Shown here: positions 7,637 through 13,744 of the stretch, in pieces | How the letters are laid out: every line of letters begins with the position of its first letter | Position numbering within the stretch: the first letter of the stretch is position 1 | NCBI GenBank assembly: GCA_946622925.1 | Contig: CAMOQM010000012.1 | Location: 1-13,744, forward strand | Direction of reading: 5' to 3' | Length of the DNA: 13,744 nt | DNA from: an uncultured Caryophanales bacterium | Lineage (GTDB): Bacteria; Bacillota_I; Bacilli_A; RFN20; CAG-826 | Program-made: the position numbers and the translations under genes | The notes under the pieces: generated by a model | Seen by the model: only the letters and a program-made list of their open reading frames with translations | Databases searched by the model: none | Told to the model about the DNA's origin: nothing

Positions 7637-8821
7637 TTATTTTTTGCTAATCGCGTCGAAATCTTTCTTTTGGATCTTATAGACCGTGACGATATTCTCG
7701 ATTAATTCAGGGGTATAGAAAGGACTCAAACTTAAAGTTTGCCGCAATTCTTCCTCAAACCCCTCCAAGGAAGAAGGGTCATACCAGGAGTAATCCCAAT
7801 CCGGGTTTAAATTGCCGAAAACGAAATAAACTAAGAACAAAGTGCCCTTTGTGAAATTACTTAGCATCTCCTTCCCGGTTTTACTTCCCCCAAAGGCATT
7901 AGCCAAATCAAAGAAGGGGGCGGGACGGAGGCTTCCCGTATCTAAGTTTCTTAACAAAGCCAAGTTAGCAAAATGGAGATCGGTTAAAAAGGAAAGGGAA
8001 CGTAAGACGAATAATTTGGTGAAATGTTCATATAGGTCAGGGATGCCATATTGCCTAATCTCCTCGAAGATTTTCATTATTTTGGTCTTATCGCTTAGTT
8101 TGCTTATATAAGCTTCATATAATGCATGAGGAAGGACATCGGAAAGATAAACCAGCTCTTCGTTATCTTTGATAAAAGGGGAGGAAACCGAGGCTAGTTT
8201 CCCTTTCCAACTCTTTAATTCGTAATGAAGAACTTCCTCATTCCCGAATAACCTTTTAGCCAAAGATGAGGTCAAGCTTTCGGCAATTGGCTCTTCACCA
8301 TGATCATGGTCAAGGCCGTATTTATATAAATGCGGGCCATCTTCATATACCCAGCCTTTACTGGCCCAACCCGAGGTCACGATATCAGGGACTTCATAGG
8401 AACAATCCCCTAAGGCTTTATAGTCATCGTCTAACATGGCTCTGCCAAAACTATCGTCCCATGGATTATTAAAGAAGTTGATGTCCTTATAGGAGATATT
8501 TTCTTCGGGCTTTTTAAACCAATAATGGTTAGATAAGGATAACCCATGTCCCTTAAAAGATAATTCCAACCCATTCCGGCATTTAGTGGCCTTCATGATC
8601 TTCTCAAAGCCAAATCTATTAGGAGGCATGCAATGGTTATGTAAAAACTCATAAAGGGCGGCGTTTAAATCAACCCCTTCCTTAAGGAAAGCATAAGGGG
8701 CCTTATCGAAATGTTCTAATTTATCTAAGAAGCCGACATTAACGTCCTTGCTATCGTAAATAAAAGAAAAGACCTCATAATCTTTGTACATAAAGATATA
8801 AAGTCTTTCATGATCAAGCAT
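7637..8821 (-). CDS. HipA-fold protein kinase-like protein
   Basis: A 394-aa protein with HipA-type kinase features. A loop like the HipA nucleotide-binding loop is at 148-156 (VTSGWASKGW), followed by the ATP-binding Lys in LYKYG (Lys167) and a helix with EEPIAESL. The catalytic loop reads LTDLHFANLALL, with Asp281 and Asn286 spaced as Asp309 and Asn314 in E. coli HipA; the usual Arg after the Asp is Leu here. The metal-binding Asp is in APFFDLANAFG (Asp305). The first 110 residues are family-specific and unassigned. The preceding gene is a response regulator, not a HipB-like antitoxin, so a toxin-antitoxin role is not supported. The start is 14 bases after the previous stop, with no strong ribosome binding site; Met11 is an alternative start. 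Substrate unknown. By eye the gene looks more AT-rich than its neighbours. Confidence 0.75.
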   Translation of the reverse strand: MLDHERLYIFMYKDYEVFSFIYDSKDVNVGFLDKLEHFDKAPYAFLKEGVDLNAALYEFLHNHCMPPNRFGFEKIMKATKCRNGLELSFKGHGLSLSNHYWFKKPEENISYKDINFFNNPWDDSFGRAMLDDDYKALGDCSYEVPDIVTSGWASKGWVYEDGPHLYKYGLDHDHGEEPIAESLTSSLAKRLFGNEEVLHYELKSWKGKLASVSSPFIKDNEELVYLSDVLPHALYEAYISKLSDKTKIMKIFEEIRQYGIPDLYEHFTKLFVLRSLSFLTDLHFANLALLRNLDTGSLRPAPFFDLANAFGGSKTGKEMLSNFTKGTLFLVYFVFGNLNPDWDYSWYDPSSLEGFEEELRQTLSLSPFYTPELIENIVTVYKIQKKDFDAISKK

Positions 8822-8835
8822 TGATGAGATCTATT

Positions 8836-9594
8836 TTATTCGGCGTGGAAGAAGGCCCAGTCGTATTGGATCATATATTCGCCCCGATACTTCCTAACGG
8901 CCTCGACGTTGCCTTTTTTATATTCGTAGGCGTCGCAATCGACTTTGGTGACGTCGATATAGCATTCGTTATGACGCTTAACGAAAGCGTCGTCGACATT
9001 GGCTTTCTTTAAGACGTTTTGGATATCGGCGATGATGTTCCTTAAATAGGAAGGATGGTCCTCTTCCCAAAGAATCGCATTAAGCTCATTGACGCTTATG
9101 GCCGAGCCTTCCCTATCGACTAAATAGGCAAAGGCCTCTTTGGATTTCTTGTAGGAGAACCTCACGGGTTCGCCATCGACGAAGACCTCGAAGTTGCCAA
9201 AGCACTTGATCTGCAATCTCTTATGCTTGGAAAAGATGACCGGATTGCGGAGATTTTTGATCTCTTCTTCGACCTTGGCCTTGCTAACCGGTTTGCTGAT
9301 ATAACCGGAGACCCTAAGCTTATGAGCAGGTAAAGCGTATTTCTCATAAGCGGTTACGAAGATGATGTTGACGTGAGGATTGGTGGCTTGGATTTTCTTA
9401 GCCAACTCCAATCCATTAAGTTCGGGCATCTCTACGTCAAGGAAAGCCAAATCAATGATCCTTTCTTTTGAGGCTCCAACTGCTTCAAGGGGATTAGTAA
9501 AAGAATAGATTTTAGCTTCGTCGGAAGCTTCCTTAACCGCCTTCTCCAGCCTAGCGAGCTGAAGGGGTTCGTCATCGACTAATAACACGTTCAT
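8836..9594 (-). CDS. Response regulator with SARP-like winged-helix output domain
   Basis: A 252-aa protein. The receiver domain (about 1-115) has the acidic pair Asp7-Asp8, the phospho-acceptor Asp53 (FLDVEMPELNG), Thr81 and Lys101 (YISKPV), so it should accept a phosphate. After a short linker, residues 127-225 (LQIKCFGNFEVFVDGEPV onward, with KSKEAFAYLVDREGSAISVN and ILWEED) form a winged helix-turn-helix of the OmpR/SARP type. The bacterial transcriptional activation domain of larger SARP proteins is missing. No histidine kinase is in the window, so it is an orphan here. The start is 22 bases after the TetR stop; AAAGG at the stop is a weak, distant ribosome binding site. Regulators with this output domain bind tandem direct repeats near the -10 box, and such repeats are found upstream of its own operon and of the RiPP operon. 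Confidence 0.88.
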   Translation of the reverse strand: MNVLLVDDEPLQLARLEKAVKEASDEAKIYSFTNPLEAVGASKERIIDLAFLDVEMPELNGLELAKKIQATNPHVNIIFVTAYEKYALPAHKLRVSGYISKPVSKAKVEEEIKNLRNPVIFSKHKRLQIKCFGNFEVFVDGEPVRFSYKKSKEAFAYLVDREGSAISVNELNAILWEEDHPSYLRNIIADIQNVLKKANVDDAFVKRHNECYIDVTKVDCDAYEYKKGNVEAVRKYRGEYMIQYDWAFFHAE

Positions 9595-9616
9595 ATTTTT
9601 TGAAATAATACTACCT

Positions 9617-10150
9617 TTATTCGTTTGTGGATAAAGGAATTCCTTTGGTGAACTTAAATGCGATCTTCGCCATTTCTTCGGGAGTCCGGGGTTTGCCTTC
9701 CTTAAGCCATTTGACCATCAAGGTATAGAAGAGGCTAAACCAGATGGCTTGGAGGGTGCGTTTGGTCTCTTCTTTAGGAAGAAGGGACATAAAGACTTCC
9801 AATATCTTAGTTTCAAAGCCGGCTTCGATGATGGCGAGCAAATTGTCCCTACGTTCTTCCGCCAAAGCGAAGAGGCGGAGCCAATTGTCATAGGCGTCAT
9901 CCCCGATGACTTCAAGCAAGGCCTGGCCGAATTCGGTTATCTCATCGACCAAGACGTCGTCAATTCCTTTGTAATTACGATAAAAGGCCATCCGCGAGAC
10001 CCCGGCTATTTTGCATAGCCTCGTCACGTTGATGGTCTTATCTTCTTTGTCTTTAAGGATGATCATTAAGGCGTAACGAAAGCAACTCTTAACGAAATCA
10101 CGGGATTCTTCATTGTTTTTCCTTAACGTCGCGAGTTGCTTTTCGTTCAT
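9617..10150 (-). CDS. TetR/AcrR-family transcriptional regulator
   Basis: A 177-aa protein, typical in length for the family. The N-terminal helix-turn-helix is at about residues 38-62 (TINVTRLCKIAGVSRMAFYR followed by NYKGIDDVL). The remaining helical domain (about 70-170) would bind a ligand and form the dimer; its ligand cannot be predicted. It begins 16 bases after the 563-aa gene, with AAGGA in that gap, and precedes the response regulator by 22 bases, so it is likely the second gene of a four-gene operon. TetR proteins usually repress their own operon or a neighbour. No palindrome that would be an obvious operator was seen near the promoter at 11891-11924. Confidence 0.9.
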   Translation of the reverse strand: MNEKQLATLRKNNEESRDFVKSCFRYALMIILKDKEDKTINVTRLCKIAGVSRMAFYRNYKGIDDVLVDEITEFGQALLEVIGDDAYDNWLRLFALAEERRDNLLAIIEAGFETKILEVFMSLLPKEETKRTLQAIWFSLFYTLMVKWLKEGKPRTPEEMAKIAFKFTKGIPLSTNE

Positions 10151-10166
10151 ACTTTAAATAACGTCC

Positions 10167-11858
10167 TTATTTGTTGTTGATTTCGATAACCGGCTCCTCG
10201 TTAACTTTGTCGTTAGCGTTCTCTTTGACGTTTTCCTTAACCGGAGCAATATCGTTATCGTATTCCTCGGCAAAAGGAAGCTCTTCATTGACGAGGTTAG
10301 CGTCTTCGATGGCGGGCGGCCATTCCTTATGGGGGCCTTTGCTAACTTCTTTGGTACCGGGGATCATCTTATCCTCGGCGGCGGGTTCGGCCTTTTGGAA
10401 TTCGTCGATCACGTCGAAGCAAAGGAGTGCCCTATCCTTGGCGGGGTAAGGAAGGTTCATGGCTTCTTCCCTGGTCTTGACGCCTTTATGGATAAGGTAG
10501 TCGTTAGCGGCCATCTTAACCGGAGTGGAGTTCTTATAATTGACGTGGTTGTCGTTATCGTAGTCCTTCAAGGTCTGGATGAGGTTGTTATATTCGTGGG
10601 AGGTGGTCCGGAATAAGCGTTCCCCGACTCCGCCTTTGATGTGTTCGGCGATCTTGGAGAAGTTCTTGCCGTCTAATTCGGCCAAGGGAATATTGAACTT
10701 GGTGGCGTATTTGAAGCATAGGGCATCCCTAGCGACTTCCGCGGAAGGCCCTTTGCAGGCTTCGGGGAATTCGGGATCTTTATAACCGGGCTCTTTGGTG
10801 TAGTCGATTTTGAAGACCTTCTTAAGGCCGGCAAGTTCCTCCTCGGTAAGCTTCTTAATCCGAGGTTTGCCATCGACCGGTTGTTCGGGATCGGGGTTAT
10901 AGACGCGGCCAAGTGAGACATAGGGTTCTTTTGCGCCGCCGACGTTTTCGATAACGTATTCGCTTAAGGCTCCGTCTTTGCTTAAGTCGATGTGGTCTTT
11001 TTCGGCTTTGGCGAAATAATCGGAGAATCTCTTAACCTTATCGACTTGACCGGCGCGGCCTTGGTTCTTTCCGGCGACTTGACGGGCTAATTCAAAATTA
11101 TCGGTGTCGAGATTGCTGCTGCCTATAATGTTTTCCTGGGCTTCGGTGACCACGGGCGGGAAGACGAGGGCATTCTCATCGAGGTGGATCATCTTTTCGG
11201 TGGTATCGATCAATGGCTCAAAGTTACGGCCAATCGAGGACATATATTTCTGCATCTCGGGGGTGAGCATATCGGGCGGGAATTTGGTGAGGGTTCCATA
11301 GAGTTCGAAACTTTCGAAAGCCACGTCGTAATTATCGGTAGCCCAAGCGACCATCTTGGCGTCCTTATCGGCGCCGGCGGGGCCTTTGGCGATTTCCGCT
11401 AATTGCTGGACATTGGTATTAAGCATCTTCTGGAACATCCTTTGGGTGACGGCCTCGGGGTGCTGGAGATACATTTTGATCTTTTCTTCGTTATAGGCTT
11501 CCGCGGCGGGGTCATCGCTAGGGATGAGTTCGACGTGGGCAAAACGGGGGAGCTGATAACGTTCGGGGTGATCTTTATCACGAAGATTATCGAACTTCTT
11601 TTCAAGACGTTCTTGAATCTCTTTCTTCTTATCGTTGATTTGTTTTAGCTCCATGCCCTTTTTGTAAAAATAGGCATAGGAGGGATCGTTGAGCTTTTTA
11701 TTTAGCCCATCCATATCGAGTTTGAAATGATAGGGGGTACCGTCAACTTGTTGAATTCTGGCGCCTTCATCAAGATAGGCGTTAAGCGTCTCAATGTTAT
11801 TCCGATATTTGGTTCTTAAGGCTTCTTTTTCTTCTTCGGTGAACTTGTAAGGCGGCAT
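10167..11858 (-). CDS. 563-aa protein of unknown function, paralog of the 504-aa neighbour
   Basis: A hydrophilic, charged, probably cytosolic protein with no signal peptide, no membrane segment and no catalytic motif I recognise. It aligns over its length with the 504-aa gene upstream: KKLNDPSYAYFYKKGMELKQ against KKLDDPSFYAIYRIGQQMQQ, AEAYNEEKIKMYLQHPEAV against AKEYNEKLYRDYLDDPYKV, MLTPEMQKYMSSI against ALTPEMKAAMKSV, and GERLFRTTSHEY against MERYILRSTSRQY. A middle insert (about 260-345) and a longer Glu/Asn/Lys-rich C-terminal tail account for the extra length. An in-frame ATG exists at 11876, but the ATG at 11858 is preferred: AGGAG lies 7 bases before it and the predicted transcription start is near 11884. 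The upstream ATG has no ribosome binding site. It is the first gene of the operon with TetR, response regulator and HipA-like genes. Confidence 0.8.
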   Translation of the reverse strand: MPPYKFTEEEKEALRTKYRNNIETLNAYLDEGARIQQVDGTPYHFKLDMDGLNKKLNDPSYAYFYKKGMELKQINDKKKEIQERLEKKFDNLRDKDHPERYQLPRFAHVELIPSDDPAAEAYNEEKIKMYLQHPEAVTQRMFQKMLNTNVQQLAEIAKGPAGADKDAKMVAWATDNYDVAFESFELYGTLTKFPPDMLTPEMQKYMSSIGRNFEPLIDTTEKMIHLDENALVFPPVVTEAQENIIGSSNLDTDNFELARQVAGKNQGRAGQVDKVKRFSDYFAKAEKDHIDLSKDGALSEYVIENVGGAKEPYVSLGRVYNPDPEQPVDGKPRIKKLTEEELAGLKKVFKIDYTKEPGYKDPEFPEACKGPSAEVARDALCFKYATKFNIPLAELDGKNFSKIAEHIKGGVGERLFRTTSHEYNNLIQTLKDYDNDNHVNYKNSTPVKMAANDYLIHKGVKTREEAMNLPYPAKDRALLCFDVIDEFQKAEPAAEDKMIPGTKEVSKGPHKEWPPAIEDANLVNEELPFAEEYDNDIAPVKENVKENANDKVNEEPVIEINNK

Positions 11859-11865
11859 CGTTTTA

Positions 11866-11870
11866 CTCCT
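11866..11870 (-). promoter_or_regulatory. Shine-Dalgarno site that fixes the start of the 563-aa gene
   Basis: AGGAG on the minus strand, 7 bases before the ATG at 11858-11856. It falls inside the extension that would be coding if translation began at the ATG of 11876, which itself is preceded by CCACAAATAG without any ribosome binding sequence. This favours the shorter 563-aa form. Confidence 0.7.
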
Positions 11871-11890
11871 TTTCATCTATTTGTGGCCAA

Positions 11891-11924
11891 ATGATAGCAA
11901 AACAGGTGTCACAAAAGTGCAACG
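11891..11924 (-). promoter_or_regulatory. Candidate promoter of the 563-aa/TetR/response-regulator operon with tandem repeats
   Basis: On the minus strand, 11924-11907 is CGTTGCA-CTTT-TGTGACA: two 7-bp elements with an 11-bp period, the second identical to that of the RiPP promoter and the first matching TGTGGCA at 5 of 7 positions. Exactly ten bases follow, then TATCAT (11896-11891), preceded by TGC, giving an extended -10 box. No good -35 box is present. The leader to the preferred start would be about 26 bases. It lies just after the stop of the 504-aa gene. Confidence 0.5.
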
Positions 11925-11939
11925 CGAGCGAACGTTTTT

Positions 11940-13454
11940 TCAAATTGTCATATTAAGGTCTTCTTCGACCTCGATTTCGTTTTCCTTAACGGGCTCGCCC
12001 ATGGATTTAGAACTTTCCATCTTCGGTTCGTCGGAGACCTCTTCCGCGGATAGGAAAGGCTCCCTTCTAGGAATGGAAGCATAGTCCTGATAGACGCTTC
12101 TTTCGACTTCATCTGGATCTAGCTCATAAGCCGTTGTAATGGCGTTCATAACAAAGTCCACCCTATCCTTGCTTGTTCCCTTTAAGGTTTCAATGGAATA
12201 GCCCTGATCGACCTTATGCTGGATATAAGCATTACCCTTAGTTGCCAAATTCTCTTTATTAAGGTAATTAGGCGACTCGGGATTATGGTATTCCTTAAAG
12301 GCCTCCAGGAATTCGGTGTATTGACGCGAGGTGGAACGCAAGATATAGCGTTCCATGAAGTTCCCTTTGTAGCGGTTTTCAATTTGGCTAAGGGAGAACT
12401 CCCCAATGAACCCCCGCTTCTGGTTGAACTTAGCTTGATAGGCCTGCTGGTATTTAGAGGCGAAGGACTTATTCATGAGCTTCATGCCATAGACTTGTTT
12501 TTCTTCCCGAGGAACGATTTCGACTTGATCTTCTGGATCAGAATCAAAAAGTTCGTCGTATTTAATTTCCCGCTGGTTTATATGGTTACCGTGGCCATCG
12601 ACTTCATAAGCTACGGGTCTATATTTAACGAACATCCCTGCTTCTAAAGGAATGCCCCGCTGCTTGAAGCGTTCAAAGAAGGTCGTAGGCGAAGAGGAAG
12701 TAGCTTGGACTAAAGGTTCATCCAAAATGCGCTTCATCCGTTCCCCTTCTTCCCTTAAGAAGGCTAAATCCATGCCTTGGATCAGCGCGCTTTGTTCGGC
12801 GGTAAGTTTAGGGCAGGCTAAATAATCTAAGCTTTCGGCGGCCCTAACTAGGTTAGTCGGATAAGAAATGGTCTCCATCGGTTGAACCACCGACTTCATG
12901 GCGGCTTTCATCTCGGGAGTCAAGGCATCGCCGGTTTCTAAGACGGACTTAAAGATGAAGGCTTCCTCGCATAGGGGATAGGTATCGCGGTAATACTCGG
13001 CTAACTTCAAAGGATCATCGCCACAATTATAGATGGCGGTTGGGTCGGTATTCATGGCCTTGCCATAACGCATCTTAATGACTTTATAAGGGTCATCTAA
13101 ATAATCGCGGTAAAGCTTTTCGTTATATTCCTTGGCGGAAGGGGTCCCAGAGGTATCAAATTCAAACTTAATCGCCCGGCTTAAAGGGTCAGGGTCATGT
13201 CTAGACTTACCAAAGCTTTTTTCTAGATCGGCCTGGATTATCTCTTGTTGCTGCTTTTGTTGCTGCATCTGCTGCCCGATGCGGTAGATGGCATAGAAGC
13301 TAGGATCATCAAGCTTCTTTGGCAAATCCGCGTCATAGGAAAGACGCATCTCTTCGGGAAGAGAATTGTTCATCCTATCGACGAAATATTTATGGCGAGC
13401 AAGGATCGTTTGCTTCTCTTTGTCAGTTAAAGGGGCATATTCGATCTTGGTCAT
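11940..13454 (-). CDS. 504-aa protein of unknown function next to VirB4
   Basis: A hydrophilic protein without signal peptide or membrane helices. A Gln-rich, probably coiled helix lies at about 61-80 (QQMQQQKQQQEII), and the C-terminal tail (465-504) is acidic, with EPVKENEIEVEEDLNMTI. It is a diverged paralog of the 563-aa protein downstream, sharing blocks near residues 45-65, 105-125, 177-190 and 368-380; both tails contain PVKEN. No catalytic motif is recognised. AAAGGAG overlaps the stop codon of the VirB4-like gene, 6 bases before this ATG, so the two are translationally linked and probably co-transcribed. This suggests, without proving, a role tied to the conjugation machinery, such as an accessory or transferred protein. 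The stop is TGA at 11942-11940, and no clear terminator hairpin follows. Confidence 0.85.
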   Translation of the reverse strand: MTKIEYAPLTDKEKQTILARHKYFVDRMNNSLPEEMRLSYDADLPKKLDDPSFYAIYRIGQQMQQQKQQQEIIQADLEKSFGKSRHDPDPLSRAIKFEFDTSGTPSAKEYNEKLYRDYLDDPYKVIKMRYGKAMNTDPTAIYNCGDDPLKLAEYYRDTYPLCEEAFIFKSVLETGDALTPEMKAAMKSVVQPMETISYPTNLVRAAESLDYLACPKLTAEQSALIQGMDLAFLREEGERMKRILDEPLVQATSSSPTTFFERFKQRGIPLEAGMFVKYRPVAYEVDGHGNHINQREIKYDELFDSDPEDQVEIVPREEKQVYGMKLMNKSFASKYQQAYQAKFNQKRGFIGEFSLSQIENRYKGNFMERYILRSTSRQYTEFLEAFKEYHNPESPNYLNKENLATKGNAYIQHKVDQGYSIETLKGTSKDRVDFVMNAITTAYELDPDEVERSVYQDYASIPRREPFLSAEEVSDEPKMESSKSMGEPVKENEIEVEEDLNMTI

Positions 13455-13465
13455 AGCTCACTCCT

Positions 13466-13744
13466 TTATTCGCCAAACATTTGCTTCATCACCGGCGAAG
13501 CGACGACGGAGATATTGGTACGGTTGGTAGGCGAAGTAATGATGAAGGCATTACCGCGCGGGTTATTGACGATTTGGTCTTGCTCGACTTCGTTAATCTG
13601 TCCGGCCTTATCGTAAAGGGTGCAGAGGTCGTCCATATCGTTAGGCGAGAGGGAGAAGATGAAGGAGTATTGGCAAGCGTTGATGATAGCCGTGGATTTA
13701 CGGACGATATCCTCGCTTCCGACGAAGTCCTTGATGTTCTGGGT
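13466..13744 (-). CDS. VirB4-like conjugation ATPase, C-terminal fragment
   Basis: The frame is open at the right window edge and ends with TAA at 13468-13466; 92 residues are visible. The sequence reads TQNIKDFVGSEDIVRKSTAI, then a segment containing CQYSFIFSLSPNDMDDL, and ends near NPRGNAFIITSPTNRTNISV and MKQMFGE. The pattern TQN-x-x-DF, then FIF-L-PND-DDL, then RG-A-x-x-x-SP-NRT is characteristic of the C-terminus of VirB4/TrsE-type ATPases that power type IV secretion in Gram-positive conjugative elements. The Walker motifs would lie upstream, outside the window. Its stop codon lies at the ribosome binding site of the 504-aa gene. It implies that a conjugative or mobilisable element, or its remnant, borders this region. 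Confidence 0.8.
   Translation of the reverse strand, partial: TQNIKDFVGSEDIVRKSTAIINACQYSFIFSLSPNDMDDLCTLYDKAGQINEVEQDQIVNNPRGNAFIITSPTNRTNISVVASPVMKQMFGE

Noticed and set aside
7637..9594. Response regulator plus HipA-like gene as a HipBA toxin-antitoxin pair
   Set aside because: The upstream gene is a receiver and winged-helix regulator of 252 aa, not a small Xre-type HipB, so the pair does not fit the classical system.
11859..11876. Six-residue N-terminal extension (MKRSKT) of the 563-aa protein
   Set aside because: The upstream ATG has no ribosome binding site, while AGGAG inside the extension is well placed for the next ATG. The paralog also aligns from the second Met.
11925..11939. 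AACG/CGTT inverted repeat after the 504-aa gene as a terminator
   Set aside because: The stem is about 4 bp with no proper U-tract following in the direction of transcription; it is too weak to call.

Overview
All genes read on the minus strand, so transcription runs from high to low coordinates. The standard genetic code, the mid-range G+C, strong AAGGAG-type ribosome binding sites on many genes and the protein families present suggest an uncultured gut- or rumen-type member of the Bacillota, perhaps a Bacilli lineage. This placement is tentative. No rRNA, tRNA, CRISPR array, insertion sequence or attachment site was seen, and no gap without a gene exceeds about 85 bases.

In transcription order: (1) 13744-13466 is the C-terminus of a VirB4-like conjugation ATPase. 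A 504-aa protein of unknown function (13454-11940) follows, with its ribosome binding site overlapping the end of the VirB4 gene. (2) A candidate promoter at about 11891-11924 precedes a tight four-gene run: a 563-aa diverged paralog of the 504-aa protein, a TetR-type regulator, a response regulator with a SARP-like winged helix, and a HipA-fold kinase. (3) A second candidate promoter at about 7596-7629, with the same layout, precedes a RiPP (ribosomally made, modified peptide) operon. It encodes two precursor peptides (53 and 76 aa), a radical SAM/SPASM enzyme with an N-terminal recognition-like domain, a very short HlyD-like protein, a C39-peptidase ABC exporter and a second ABC exporter. 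The last three form the NHLP/NHLM-type bacteriocin export set. The operon continues into a STAS-domain anti-sigma-antagonist-like protein and a membrane protein cut by the left window edge.

Inferred working model: the SPASM enzyme recognises the double-glycine leaders and modifies the cores. Both cores hold one Cys in a C-x3-D motif, the type used by thioether-forming PapB-like enzymes. The C39 exporter removes the leader and secretes the peptide with help from the second ABC protein and the short membrane protein. The response regulator is a reasonable candidate to bind the tandem 7-bp direct repeats (11-bp period, 10 bp from the -10 box) found at both promoters. That would tie the unknown 563-aa protein and its operon to the peptide operon. 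The most notable items are the shared promoter element, the 53-aa precursor gene, the common C-x3-D motif, and the tandem unknown paralogs between a conjugation gene and a RiPP cluster.
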